Source: Dipylidium caninum
Taxonomy: Eukaryota; Platyhelminthes; Cestoda; Cyclophyllidea; Dipylidiidae
Length of the DNA stretch: 64,000 nucleotides
NCBI GenBank assembly: GCA_017562135.1
Contig: QEYB01001046.1
Coordinates: 3,844,001-3,908,000, forward strand
Direction of reading: 5' to 3'
The notes beneath the pieces were generated by a model that ran no database searches, was not told the origin of the DNA, and saw only the letters and a program-made list of their open reading frames with translations. This document shows positions 22,589-36,300 of this stretch, one piece after another. Position 1 is the first letter of the stretch, and each line of letters opens with the position of its first letter. The position numbers and the translations under genes are program-made.

Positions 22589-24278
22589 TCAATTAGTCGT
22601 CTGCTCGTATGCCTCTACTCGTTCTAGTAAGAGCTCTGGATAACCGGGAGAATAAAACTTGACAACGTCTTCGGGAAAACAGTTATTTATAGCTGTTATA
22701 TGCATGCTTAGTACAGATCCAGGTTCCGCATCAATCTCTTGGATTTTCCGCAAGCTCCCACTTACGACAAAAGTGCGTCTAGCCTTTGCATTTCGTGGAA
22801 GGAGCTTACTGAATTGGACAACAACGTACTTAAGTATGTTAGGAGGTGAAGTGAAAAGTATCGACTGTAGCGCCTCCATATCAATGCTTTTTTCTAAGAC
22901 TTGCTTGAGACATCTTTTGCTCTACAGCCTTGCTTATCAACTTAGATCTTACTTTCTCTTGCAAATTTTCGGAACTCTTCTCGTTAAGGTAACATTCAAG
23001 TATAATCGGAAAAAGGCCGAGTTCTGAGACAGCACTTGCGTGGCTAGCGCTATGGCGGCCGATCTGACCGATGGCCCACACAGTTGCTTCTTTTACTTCA
23101 TCATCATCTTCTTGAAGTATGTTTTTTAGTTGCACTAGTCCCTAAACACTCGTAGTCGTCATTAGTATGAACATACATGGGCTTTGATAATCAACACTGC
23201 TTGAACGTCCGAGTGCGCGGCGATATAGCCAATGGCCATTATTCCCGGCACTAATGGAGATCCTTTCACGTCTCTTAAGTAGTCCACCAGTGTCGCAATT
23301 CCTCCCGAATTTACGACACTCTGGGTAACTTCGTAAGTATGCTTGCAGAGTTCCTTTATCAGGTTCGCTGCTTCTTTGCGGAGGTTGATGTCTTTATCAT
23401 TGATAGCGATCAAAACTTGCGGAAATATGCTACATTCTAATATCAGTTCGGCAAAATCTGGTGTATGTTTAGCTATTTGAGACAATGCAGCAAAAGCTTG
23501 TTTCTGAGAGCATCATTAGATTTTAGTAACTTACCTGTAGTCTGGGGTAGGATTCCGTTGTCTGCTTTGTGAGATGCCAAATTCCAGAAGCATCAACCAC
23601 GTCTTGCGCTAAGTTTAACGAATGCTTAGCTATGTCTCCCAAAGCGGCCGCCGATAGACGCCTAAGATTTCCACTTTGTTCTTGCAAACAGAGGATTATT
23701 AGTGGAAGACTTCCGCTTTCAACAACGGCTTGTGCTAAATCCTCGTTGTGTTTAACTATACAGCTGATACACAAAACAGCATTCTCTTTTACATACTGGT
23801 CAAAATCTTCCATACAACAATTAATTACTTTAAGTGCCTCGCATCGAGTAATCGCACAGGCGAGTTCTGATGAATGCTTAGCTATCGATTGCAAGGCTAA
23901 TAAAGCCGATCTTTTATAGAATCTCTAAGATGGATTAAACTATGTTTTTGACTTACATGTCTCATCCCCGGAGATTTCAACATTAGTTGAACAATATTCG
24001 TGTTGACGCATAGCTCGGCAGCTCTTACAGATGAACTTGCAATCTTTCCAACGGTAATGGCTGCTATCTGTTGGATGGTTGGGATTGAATCTTCAAGTAA
24101 AGGCCCAAGGAATGAAATAATATCATATTTCAATAAATTATCTACATTTTGCGGACGGTTAGCTAAATCAGATATCGATTGGATGAACAGTAAGCGGGAT
24201 TTTTGGTATTGCTCAAAAACTAGAGTTGATTATAAAAATAATAAACTGTAAACCTATGAATGTTTGCTTTTGACTCAT
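22589..24278 (-). CDS. SPAG6: SPAG6 / PF16 central-apparatus armadillo protein
   Basis: SPAG6 (Chlamydomonas PF16) is an armadillo-repeat protein of the axonemal central pair, required for flagellar motility. Six exons: 24278-24254, 24219-23957, 23924-23535, 23503-23177, 23141-22953 and 22921-22589. All phases close, giving 508 residues; human SPAG6 is 509. The N-terminus MSQKQTFIVFEQYQKSR matches the family start. Armadillo repeats run through the middle, with repeated (I/V)(A/G)KH, AVV.SG and ALGDIAKHS motifs. The C-terminus has PPNILKYVVVQFSKLLP and VVKFYSPGYPELLLERVEAY, both hallmarks of SPAG6. The introns are only 34, 32, 31, 35 and 31 nt. The exon 5/6 junction restores the family sequence (NLQEK then SKRCLKQVL) by skipping an in-frame TAG. 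The protein appears complete. Confidence 0.96.
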
Positions 24279-27200
24279 TTTTGAAATGGTGCGGCGTCAG
24301 TACAGGTCGAATCGCCTGCGTTATAAGTTTAAACAAATGGCAATCACAGTTGATAAGGCACAAGAGACCGTTATCTTGCGTAATATACCTTCAGTTTATT
24401 CTTTATATAAAAACCGCACGTTAAGTAAAAGGCTAATAGCAGGCGAAATTATCACTGCTGACAAACATTTCCTGAAAATGCCACTAATAGAGATTTTGCT
24501 ACAAGTAACAGCTGCTTCTGTGACTCAGGCTTTAGAAATTACTTAAGTTTTGGTTGATAAGTGAGTTCAAAAGTGATATTCAGAATTTATGGCAAGGCCG
24601 ACACAATGTGGTTAATAGTGTCTTATCCTAATATTTCAGATTGAAATTTTTTTTTCATTCACGAAACACTCTTCTACAAGATGATATTGATGCCTTACAT
24701 ATTTTGGCTACCTAGAGTTTAATAATGAAGATCTTAAGAACTCTTTGCTTCAAAAGCTCTCTTCAAGTCGGTCATACGCCTTCCTCCATTCATCCTAGGT
24801 TCTATCAAAGGGTAGCATGATGCGTTTCGCGGTGAGACTAGGTTCTTTATTAACGTATTGCCTGTCTGAGTAAGCAGAAAAAGCTAAAAGCTGCGGATGC
24901 ATTGAAATTCGACTGAATCTTCCGCTCTACACACTGAAATGGTGGACATCGACTTTAAAGCGGTTGCTGAAAATCTTCAAGGCGTCTATTTTGTAAGCGA
25001 CCACAATGCCTGCATTGAAACATGTATACACCATGGTAAAGTGAAGCTATATGAGCCAACTTAGCCATCGACTTTGTTATCAATTCAACAACCCGAGAAT
25101 CATGCTCTCCTGCTCAGTTATTTGTTTCTGAAGTATATAAAAAAGGTCTGAGCACTATAAATTTTGATCGTCACTAATGCTTTATGCCCTGTTAAAAAGT
25201 AGTTGCTTAAATGGTGATTGGAGGATATGCTGATGAGAGATCACATTAAATGAGATTATGCGCATAAAGTTGACGAGTTTCTCTTCGGTCACGCTCACTT
25301 TTTCCTACTGCTACGGCCCACCAACACTCTTCCACTCTGCCGAGGTTCCACATGCGTATTTACTCTCTAGCCAACAGTATGGGAGAATACATTCAATGCA
25401 CCCCTGGATACATTACCGCGGTTCACTACCCATCTTCCGGGTTCGGATCCTTTCGAATTATTGTTGCCACAAATGAAGAAATCCTTTGGATTGTGCTCAC
25501 ATTCAGCAGAATTTAAAATAAGGGGCATTTTACAGATAGATTTCATCACATCTTTGGGTTGGTTTTTGCAAGGCAATGGCGATTGACGTAATTTTCCCAT
25601 CAACGTCGATGGTAAACTCTCCATTTCGGCACTCCCAGGGAAAGAAACGCTCACATGACTTATACATTTATTTTTTTTTGCCTTTAAACGAGCAAGTTCA
25701 TAGGCTGCCTAAGTTATATCTTCACATAGGAGCATGATCAACCCGTTTCTCTTCTATATTTCAGTCGAAATTGTTCCACGATGAACATTCCACCGGGGAC
25801 TTAGAAGAAGTTTTTGGCGAAACGGTTGTAGGCATCAGCTGAGTTTCCATTTGCTATGAAGGTCTATTTTTACAAGTTTCCATCATATACTGGACCATGA
25901 CCTGTAACAACTTGACCTTGATTAAGAAGTCGAAGTTTAATATCAACCGGAGTCAAAAATTTCTTTATGCGGTGAGTTCTTTCCTAGAATCTGATAGGAA
26001 AGGTATGTCGAGGTGGCTGCTTACTCGACCCGACGAAGTGGCGATGGTGGGACGCTCCGCGTGGCGCCGAGGAGGCCGGAGGCCTCGTGGGTGCGCCAAT
26101 AGCCCGCTCAGGGGGCGCGGGTGGACCAACCGACGCCACAGCGGGAACTCGCGTGGCGATTGGCTGCCGCGCAACGATTGGGCACTTGAGCAGTCGGCTT
26201 GACACCGGGGCGCTATCACTTGCGTTCAACCGGTTGCGGGGTTAATGCTGCTAAAAATAACAAGATTCAGGTATGCGTTTCAAAAAATGGCCCTTTGTTG
26301 TGGTCCCCCTTTTATACCATAAATAGGTATCCCATCTGCTTTTAATTATGCGCCCTCACTTACGGTTCCTCTCGGGATCAAGGGCGTGATATCAATTATG
26401 CCGCAAAATGACACCTTGGCAATAATCTAGAAACTTGGCTTTCCCAATATGCGTCATTATCACCATTCGGAAGAAGAGTTATCTTTATCACAAATGGTAA
26501 AGCAGCCGACTAAAATATCACTTTGTCAGTTTGTGGCAAAAAGTAACCGTTTCAATGCCTTTTTGTAATCTCCACCACAACGTACACACAAGTGTTACTA
26601 AGATCTACCGCACACCACGATAATGTCATATCATTGAAGTTGAAATAACATTTTTCTGTCTTTCGGAGCCGTGAAAGATTTGTTACATACATCTTTGACG
26701 AAGTATTTGAAAACGGCCCTATGAGTTCCATAAAAAACACGTGCATAAATCATTTGAAGTGTGGGATATAAATAAGGCTGTACATGCACATCTGAGGTAC
26801 AAAATTTTCTACATATGGATACGATTTGAAAATTAGGATGCGCAGTGTGGGGAGAGTTTTGCGTGTGAGAAGAAAAAATGATGACTAGAATTAGCCCCAC
26901 CTTGTTTAAATTCCACCTTTCCATAATCTCTTCAGATGTTTATGCAACCTGACCTTGGAAGACCGTGACAGTTGTTAGAAGGCACGTTTGTTTCTCATTT
27001 ACATGATTACAAAGGGGGATATGCGTAACAATCTAATCACAAGTCTTCCAAGGTTGATTGCCCGAGAGAAAAAGTGGTTAGTGGGCGCGTCACTCCTGTC
27101 GAAGTCGCCGGCCCCGTCGACACAGGGAATGGGCTTGCACTTCTGCTCTGAAGGAGGCAGCCCGGGCAGCGAACTCATGCCCGGGCGCGCGACCAATGGG

Positions 27201-30200
27201 GACCGTCTGCAGGTGTACAGTGTCCAATGGCGGCGGACAATGCAAACGCGCGCGGTCATTGATTTTAATGAGCTCTCCTCCGCGTGCGTCCGTGTGTGTG
27301 GACGTGCGTGCGTCGATGTCCACACGCGTGAGTGTACGCGCGTAACAGGGTTGCGCCTTCAGGAAGCCGACTGCGTGGGCGTGGCAACCCGGACGCCAGG
27401 CTGATACTTTTATGTGATGGCGGCCCGGTCCGCCCACCTCTCTCGACTTCTCCGCACCCACCTTGTGTCGCCCAGGCCTCACACCTTTTCCACACGTTAC
27501 CAGGGTAAGGAGGCGTCCGATTATGTGAGGCTGTAAAATAACATCTTACCATCGCCACGTCGCTGTCGCTTCCCTAAGGCTTTTGCAGTGGAGCAATCAG
27601 CCATGCTTCCATGTTTTCCAGCTTGAGACATCAGCGCACTTGTCGATGAGAAGAGTGGAGGGGTGCAGAAGCCTGCCTGCTGGAAACAGTGCGCTTAGCA
27701 GATGAATAGGGTCTGTGCAAAACTCTGACAGTTTGAGCTTCTGTGTCGGCTGCACCTACTGGCCACTAGTGCACACAATCGTCGACAGCTGAAGTCAAAC
27801 TGGCATCGCCTCTGTTTGCTTGTAGACACTTTCGAAATTTAGCTACTAATGACTCTCAACTGGACCTCCTTGCTACTTATTCTACAGTTTCTCTTCCGCA
27901 TTCCACTGATGGCATCTCTGTCTTAACAATTTGACTGCTCAACATTACCCATATTTCCCGCATTCCTGCAATAATCCCAATAAACTCGCGGACTCAAGAC
28001 AAGTGTCAAGTAATGTGATACAAAAGTAGGGACTTATGACCCAAATTCGTTTGACAAAGGCCGGTTCAGATATTTGTGTCATTCGATCTCTAGACATAAC
28101 CGACTGAGGCAATTATCGCAGGAGCTGATGCCTCGTTGCAGGACGAAGAGAACCGTCACAATGGGATTTTGTAGTCCTTGAGCCACAGCTTCCGCCCAAT
28201 TACCTGAGCTGAAAATGACACTGGGCGTAAACGTGAAACCGTGGTGCGGAACCGTGGTGCGGTTCCAAGGTCTCGGCGGCCGAGAGCGCCAGAGGCCGGG
28301 GCCGAGTGCGAGGGATCAACTCATTCGCGTGCTGCAGTCTCTGCATCCACCCACGACAGCATGCTCTTGATACGTTGTGTGGTGCCGCAGCTTTGCCCCC
28401 AAGTTCGGATGTCCTCGATTCCCATTTGCTGATGTTTGCCAGTGTCCACACTCCCTGCCCGATCTGGCGTTTATAATTTCACAATTTTGCTGTTAGATAG
28501 CCAAGAAGCCTTCTGCGCAGCTTAAATCAAAATACGCTAAAATTACAATGCTTTTTGCCCCACATTAACAAAATTACCGTTTTTCGCGCCGCTTATTTCG
28601 TCAGTAAGCAAAAATGGCATTTTTTCGCCTAAATAAAGAAGGTTCGTTCACGCGGTCATCTTAAGTCTTTACCTTTGCAAATTGCGCTGTGAGAGGCTTC
28701 ATGTCTCATGACCTGCCATGCAAAGCAAATACTATGCGAAAGAGGTCTTTTCTCGCCGGCAAATCTTGGTGTCATTTTTATTTAACTGTTAACTCAGGTG
28801 TTTAGCACGCTAATCACTCGAGTAAAGTGATTTCTTTTTATTCTACCTTGTCCACGAAAGTGGGGAAGCATCGCAACGCGCAAAGTCAAGGGTGGTTGAA
28901 TTAAACACATGACATCTTTTTATTAGGGAACTTTCCACGCCACGCTTTCATCAGACAACCCTCACAGTGCGTCGCCCGGAAAGTGGTCCCCGCCACAGGC
29001 GCGCTTGATCTGCGCAGAAGAAAGGGTTACAAGGCTGGTGAGTATACTGGTGGGGAGTACTTGTGGCATTCAGGCTAAGTGGTGATGATGAAATTTCGTG
29101 GATCGCCTAACCGATAGATAGAAGGTGATTATTGTTTGAACAAGTATTCTTTTCAAGTACTACACTGGAACGGTTTGGAACGTTGGCCGCACGTTATTAT
29201 TGCCTGTGCAAATATATACTTTAATGGGCTGATTTTGCCTATTCTCTTAGTGATACCGCACGGAGGTATGCCTTATTGTACCATTCTATTGTTTGCGCGG
29301 AGACATGTCCTTTATTCCAAATTAAATTGGCACGTGCACTTGGTTCCCGTCTTCGATGGCCATGTCCCATTTCCCACAGTTCTTGCAGGGGACGTCCGCA
29401 ACAGCCAGTGTCTAAGAGGGTTTCGCGATTGGAAAAAGTGGTAGGGATCCATTGTTCGAACGGTCTCCACAGGCCGATAACTCCGTGATTGTCACTCGAG
29501 TAACGTGTGGCGTTTTGGGTTGGGGTTCCGGCATTGCGATAAGGTAATGATAAGTAAGCAGCACGAACACCGCAGGATGCTTTTGGTACCGCATTCTTAC
29601 AGGTATTTGACGAGATATCTTTGATTCTCCGACTCTATCTATCAATCAAATAACTGATAATCTCAGTACGTTGCAGTACCGTTGTCGTTCCCACCTAGTG
29701 GTTCCAGGAAGATACGAATTCTTCAATCTCCATCATTCTTCACGAACTGTCACACTTTCTATTCTTCAACCTCCTGCCAATAATCTCCTTTTCCTCAAGG
29801 CCTATTTTTATAACGACTAAGAGGACGACTTGAAGGCAAGAAATCTAGTTTATCGGAAAGAGGATGTTATAGAATTTGTCTCTATGAATGATTTGATAAT
29901 AGGCTACGCACGTTGTTGTGCACCGATCCTCTGGTCGGCACTCCTAATGCTCACGTTCGGCTCGGATGGTACTATTAATTAATACCGCTTCTTGTTTCAA
30001 AATGGCGCCACTTACTTACATGGCAAGGGAAAATAGGGGCAGCAATATTTGCTGATACTACGTGTAGGAAAAGAGAAGGGCATAGCAGTTCAAGGTAGCA
30101 CGTTATTTTCGCTACGAGATGAGGAAATTAAATAGAAGTTAAAAAAGTGGGACGTTATTTGGCATACGTTTCCCAAAATAATTTAGAGCGAAAAGACTTT

Positions 30201-32247
30201 TGAGCACTTATACTCAGGCTTAATGTGCATTTTCGGCAGGTTCCTCAACGTATGTTTTCGGTTACCCGGAAAATACGCCTCAGTTCAACATCATCAATCA
30301 AGAAGCAACCACAGTTTTCAACACATGCAAAGAAATGAGTTTCTTGCCTTCGAAAAGACTCTTTTTCACCCCTTTAAAGGTAATAAACTTGAGGGAACAT
30401 CCCATACAGGGCACTTCTTGAGATACTGGGTGGCATGTTATGTTAGAATTTTTCATCTCTAATCTGTAATTGCTAAGATAGAACAGGGTCACATTTGCCA
30501 TCAGGAGCAGTTAAGAGTCGAAAATGCACAAGAAGTCGAATTTCACTGAATGTATAGATGATTAGCTGGAACTTTTACACGGGTTAATGTTTTTAATGCA
30601 ATGCAAAACTGGCATTTAGTGTCAAAGGTCATAAATGCCTTACGGTTATATTATACGGAAGTGTTTATGATTTTGCACAAATTCGACATCAGAAGACATT
30701 TTCAGATAGTCTTCATACGCAACATGAATTATGTTGGTGAATGACGTTTGTCGATTTATTTTCGCGTTCCCATTGGGCCAGGAATGTGGAAGCTGAATCC
30801 ATCAATGAAATACGAAAAAATAAACAGTGGTCAATCATTAATAAATAACATTAAAGTAATTCGGGAATAGATAAATTAAAATTATATCACTCCTCGTGAA
30901 AAACCAAAATTCAACACCTTTGTTTAACTGGTCCCTAGATTTTACGGCTGGCAACGATTCGGATAATTCCCCTCGGCCGCATTCTGTTGCTCTACGGTGG
31001 AAGTGTATGCATATACACAAGCTTGTGTATTGCACATACTTTCGCCATCTTGCAACAGACCAAACGCCTGGAAGGTGCATTGCACTTAATTCACTATTTC
31101 GTCATCTAAACCTCTTTAGGTATACTCTTTGTGCACTCCGTGTCATTTTTAAGAGCTGGTATTCCCCGCAGGCTGCCTTCGGCTAGATCTAAGCACCTCT
31201 CCAATGCCACAATGTCGCAGGGTGGGGTCGCAGAGGCCTCGTCGGACGCCATATGCTGCAAGTGGGGCGCCCTGAAGGTCGTTGCGCCGCACCGTATCAA
31301 CGTACTCCCACAGGGTCCCCCCGTTTCTGTTACTAGTACCGCTCCCACTGAACCAGAACGACGTGGAATCTGGTGGCGACGAACGGGAGCCGCGGGTCGT
31401 CACTCGTAACGAATCCCCCAACCCTAGGACTAAAACCGCGCCTCGCCAGCACTCCGGACTAAACAGTTACTTATCAGCCTTTCCTTGGGGTGTGTAGGAT
31501 GACCCTCACGCCCAATCGCGGGGAAACGAAAGGAACCCGCACACCAGAGTTTCGCAAGTTAATAGCGTCGTCAACGTAACGCACGAGACGCCCCAGCGAA
31601 TCGAGAGACTCAGTGGCGATAAGTCACAAGGCGGCCGCCTGATTGGCTGTGCCTGTTTGGCTCTCCAATCCTGCCATCGGTCCGTCTGTCTGCCTGCCTG
31701 CCGCACCAGGTCATTCCCGATTGGTCAAGTGACCACATTCATTAACGGACGGTCGATGCACCGACAAACTTTTCACGACACCCTCCTTGTTCTGGCAGGT
31801 GCCGTGACCTACTGAGCACGCCGCCGACCATGCGCAAACCGAAGAAAAAGCTGGCATTGCAAGTTTATCGTTGCCACGACCTCAGACTATGCTTATGGCG
31901 TTAAGAGCGCATATAAATGTACGCGATTTAAAACAAAGTTAATTCTGCTCGGGCCTTTTTGACGCAACCCAAAAACGCAATACCAGCGCAACGTAACAAA
32001 AATGACGGGTTCTAACCTGCACGTCGTTTCAAAGTGAATCGGCAGGGTTAAGGACAGGGCATGCAGTCGGCAGGTACACACACAAGCAGATAATGATAAC
32101 ATTTTCGAACAATTAAACGTTGATGATAAACGAGTGTATGCGATCTTTAAATAGTAATGGGATGAAGAGGAAGCGTGGTACTGTACAAAAGGCAAGGACC
32201 TTCCTCCGAGTAGAGCGGACTCTGTACAAAGAGAGGGCTATAAATGC
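24279..32247. other. gene-poor region with GC-rich patches
   Basis: This is 8 kb with no supported gene. GC/CpG-rich patches lie at about 26020-26235, 27070-27500, 28230-28340 and 31180-31480, and the sequence between them is AT-rich. ORFs inside the patches overlap on both strands and show no domain, so they look compositional. A 13-bp direct duplication lies at 28237-28262. An 86-codon plus-strand ORF starts at 24286, 7 bp from the divergent SPAG6 start codon, with no recognised similarity. The patches could be CpG-type regulatory regions or first exons of unseen genes; this is inference only. Confidence 0.5.
28237..28262 (+). repeat. 13-bp direct duplication
   Basis: AACCGTGGTGCGG occurs twice in tandem (28237-28249, 28250-28262). 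The second copy together with the next bases forms GGAACC-7nt-GGTTCC, a perfect 6-bp inverted repeat at 28248-28266. It lies in a GC-rich patch of otherwise gene-free DNA. Confidence 0.8.
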
Positions 32248-32588
32248 TCAGGAGTCGTCATTTGAGGATTCATTGTCAACGTCCACGATCACGGGAGTGC
32301 TGGTGGCGGTGTTTGCCGCGAGAGTAGGCTCGGAAGAGCTGGGAGTAAGGTGATGTATGGCCGCCGTAGAAGAGACGGCGGAGGCCGAAGAGGATGGAAT
32401 CGGCGATGATGGGGGCGGTACTGAAACAAGTGGGTTGGCTAGGCTGCTCTGGGCATTTACATTACTGGCCACGCTATTCACGAAGAGACGCACTGCCATA
32501 TCATGAAGGGTACTCGGCGATCGCGCCAACATCGGATACCGCGTCAACAGCATGTTACGCATTGCCGTGAACGACTCCGAGAAGACAT
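32248..32588 (-). CDS. probable C-terminal exon of ATRX
   Basis: An open minus-strand segment bounded upstream by a good acceptor (gcattttag at 32589-32597) and ending in a stop at 32248. It starts with two bases that complete a codon, exactly what is needed if the ATRX exon 34020-33414 is spliced at a GT donor just before its own stop. The predicted residues (VFSESFTAMRNMLLTRYPML, then DMAVRLFVNS and a Ser/Pro-rich acidic tail ending in NESSNDDS) look like helical protein followed by a disordered tail. Direct similarity to the ATRX C-terminus is not obvious and the donor is weak, so this could instead be a separate small gene. Confidence 0.45.
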
Positions 32589-33396
32589 CTAAAATGCACA
32601 GGTTATTAAGTAGCTGCCAAAGACGGAATCACACTAGAGACTACCGACTTGGAAAAGGCGCGAAGCTAGATATGGATGAGATGAAGGCAAAAAAAAGCAG
32701 GATAACGATGAAGAATACGAAAAAACCTAATTACTCGGTGGTAACAACTTCATTTCGTCAAGTGGGGGCCACAAATACGCGTTCAGCGGCTACAGGGAAT
32801 CCTGGGCAAACCCTGTAGGGAAACGATAACAAAGGGGGGAGAGAGAAGAGGTGACTTATCATCGGCTTTTGCGTCACAGAGAAGGATATGTGGGTGCCGC
32901 ATTGAAAAGGTTTAAGGAACGAGCCTTACAAATAAAACGAGAAATTCAATCAGAACCGAGGCCAGGTACACAGCGGTACAGTAATGTTAAACAAGCTCTT
33001 GCTTGCACACTGAGTACACACTCGAGCTACCTCGCTGACGCAGCCGAGAATTCAGTCCCCAACCTAAAAGCAATCGGGCGCAAGGCTTCTAAAGCTACGC
33101 TAAATTAATGTTTCTCAGAAGGGTTGAAAAACGGAAGGTTCTGATTCTGTGGTAATCATGCCACGGCAATGCAGTGAAAGGCTGCCACATATGATTGAGT
33201 CGAAAACAAAGCTTAACCGACAAAGAAACATCCAGAAAGTGAAAAATACAGATCTTATCTGGTACGGCAATAGGTTAGCAGTCCAATTGAGACATCGGGT
33301 TTGGCAAAGCGGGAAAGCCGAGCGGGAGAAAGGCTAGAGACAAACGCCATCACCCTAGACATTAAGCACTTGAAATAGCATCCGAATAAGTAAAAA

Positions 33397-36300
33397 TTAT
33401 AGTGATAATAGACCTCTCTGTGGTTGTTGTGCCTGAGGCCTCGATGAGAGGGAAGTTTCTGGCCGGTGGGTTGGAAGAGTATGGGCCGGAACTGCAGTGT
33501 ACATTGAATCAACGAGCCCCAACGGACTAGGATTAATTGATGCATAGGAGAACCGATTGGCGGCGGTGGCAGCGGTGGCGGCAGCGTAGGCAGCGGCCAT
33601 GGCCATCACACGCTGACGGTGCTCATCCTCAATTCGCTGCCTCTGAGCCATTAAGGCCGCCGCAGCCTCGGGATTGTTAAAAAGAAGTCTCTGGTATTCT
33701 GTCATCGGACGTCCGACGCGTTTCTCTTCTTCGTACTCGCGCCAGGCCTCAGCCCGCTCCGCCTCAGACAAACCTTCATCCAGTCGATTCTCCAAAAGGG
33801 AATCGTGATTATGATAGCTGACCACGAGGCTAGGATGGTCCGAGAGAAGATCGGCGAGGAGGCGATCTTTGGGGAGAACTGGAGGAGGTCTTTGGTCCGC
33901 CTGATCGGTGTCCCATTTGTCAGGCTCGAAAGTGTAGAGCTCGCGCAGATCTTCTTCTTTGAAGTGCCTGTCAATCTGCTGCTCGTCGATAACACGCAGA
34001 GCCAGAGATTGCTTCGTCACCTAGGAGGATCAAAAGGAGAAGTGAAAACATCTGCCAGGAATACGTTCAAATTAGAAAATAGGATGCCAAAATAAGAAGA
34101 CAAATCGTAAAAAGTATTTTGCTTAATTTTGGTTCGTTCAGTAAGGAAGTAGTTACAGGTGTCAACCAGTAAAAGTAAAATTTTGAGCGCAAAAATATGT
34201 CGATCAAACAGCAATACCAACATGATAGTATGCAGCAAAATAAAAGAGCAAATTCGCATTAGCTACAGAATATTTTCAATTAATGGAACCGATTACCTTC
34301 GAGACGTTTTAAGACAAGTGATCTCACAGCAAGATAAACATTTCAAGGAACAAAACTGACTAGGGACAAAGTGGAGAGCCGAGTAGGAAAAGCGTCAATT
34401 GTGGCGTTACGAAAAATGTTTACATCATTTCGCATACCTGACGGTCATACATTTTCTCCTCCATCGTGCCCTGTGCTACCATACGGTATATATAAACAGG
34501 CTTGGTCTGGCCAAACCGATAGCTTCTAAATATGGATTGTACATCATGACTGGGGTTCCACGACACATCGAAGATAATTAGGCGATTAGCCGCGGTTAAG
34601 TTGACACCTAAGCCACCCGCTTTGGTTGAAATTATCAACAAACGGAACCGTTGGTTGGGGTTATTGAAACGGGTCTGTAGCGAATTCCGTTGGACCGCTG
34701 AAAGACTGCCGTCAATCCGTTCATAATCATGACCACGGCGCCACGTATTTCGGTCCATGTCCGAGAAGTATTCAACCAAGGATGGCATCTCAAAAGTACC
34801 CAATTGGAAAAGCCTATCCAATTCCTGTGATTGCTTCGAATTTTTGTCTATTTCAAGGCCCTAGAATGTTAATAATTAAATATTTTTTTTCATTTTCAAT
34901 TGAATAAATTGCATAAGAATGCATAATATGACCCCATAATCCGTTAAGGTCATCAACAACGGTTCCACTGTTTCATCATTTATTGCGTTACGGAAAATAG
35001 GAAGGGCGGGGAGTTTGCCAAGAACGCTACAAATTTTTATTTAAAAAGATACATCAACGCATAACCACAAATAACATTTCAACGTTCCTCACATTTTTTC
35101 ATCCGAACAATAACTAGGGTTTGAAAAGTGGACAATGACGATATTAGGCACAGAGGGATTTAGGATTGTTTAGTGTAAAACCAGTTTTTTACCAGAAACC
35201 TGCGTCCTTTCATGTACACTGAATAAGTAAGAAAACTGGACTAATTATAAATGTCAAGCAATGCAAATTTAAAGAAAAGGAATGACAGCTGACCTGGGAC
35301 ATGCACCATTGCCGGTCGATGGCAGCAAGAAACCACTCAATGAGATCGAGAGAAAAGAGGCTTTGTGAGAAAACAAGAACTTTATCTCCTATTTCTGAAC
35401 ACTTTTTCAGAATGAAGAAAAGAGCGCTCAACTTTGCTCCCACATCAATTCGGAGATCATACTCATCTCGGTAAAAAGGATACCACCAAGGTTTCAACAA
35501 ATCGTTTTCTACATCGTCTGCGTTACCACCGATCGGCTTTTTGGTCTGTAACTCTTCTTTCATTGTCGTCGTTTGTCGATTAGCCTCGTCTCCGCTGTCA
35601 GAAATGTTTACAACATTAGTATTTCTCATCTGCCGGAGTCTTGCTCGTGTTGAGCGAGACGTCGCAGTGACCTGGGCTGCAACGACATCTGAATTGGCTG
35701 AGACGGATTCCGACCCAGAATTGACAGTTTCACCCGAGTCTGAGTCAGATCCTGAAGCACTAGTACTACTTTCATCCTCCTCCTTTTCCTCGTCCTCGCT
35801 GGTTGAATCTTCGAGAAGAAGCTTAAAGTGGATGGAAAACTTGAAAAGCAATAGAACAGACAGCTTGCTATCGAAGTTGCGCAAGATTTTACAACGGATT
35901 CCTAATAGTAAGAACAAATAGTAAACGTAATTTCCTTCATCTTCGTTAAAGGTAAAAGTTTTGTCATGATTGCAACAAATTGGGGTTGTTCATTGTGACA
36001 ATGTTTCAAAGTAAATCGGATTAAAAGAACATTCAATCGGTTGTGAAAAAGTCATTTACTAAGGACTATCCATCAGCGACCCATGGTGACAGCCAATACA
36101 TAATGATAAGAAAAATAAATTGATGTAAAAGCGGAATCAAAAAGTTATGATGAGTTGATATGGCTAAAAATAGTTAAATACAAATAGACGCTCACATTAC
36201 AATCATTCTTGAAAGTGGCTCCTTCAGGGAAAGGTTTTTAAGACAAGGGCATACAAACAAAATAACTACATATCTAAAACATATAAACGCAAAATCTAAA

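Noticed and set aside
26000..27560. Clusters of overlapping ORFs on both strands (for example 25965-26219, 27090-27482)
   Set aside because: They occur in GC-rich patches where stop codons are rare, in several frames at once, and none resembles a protein family.
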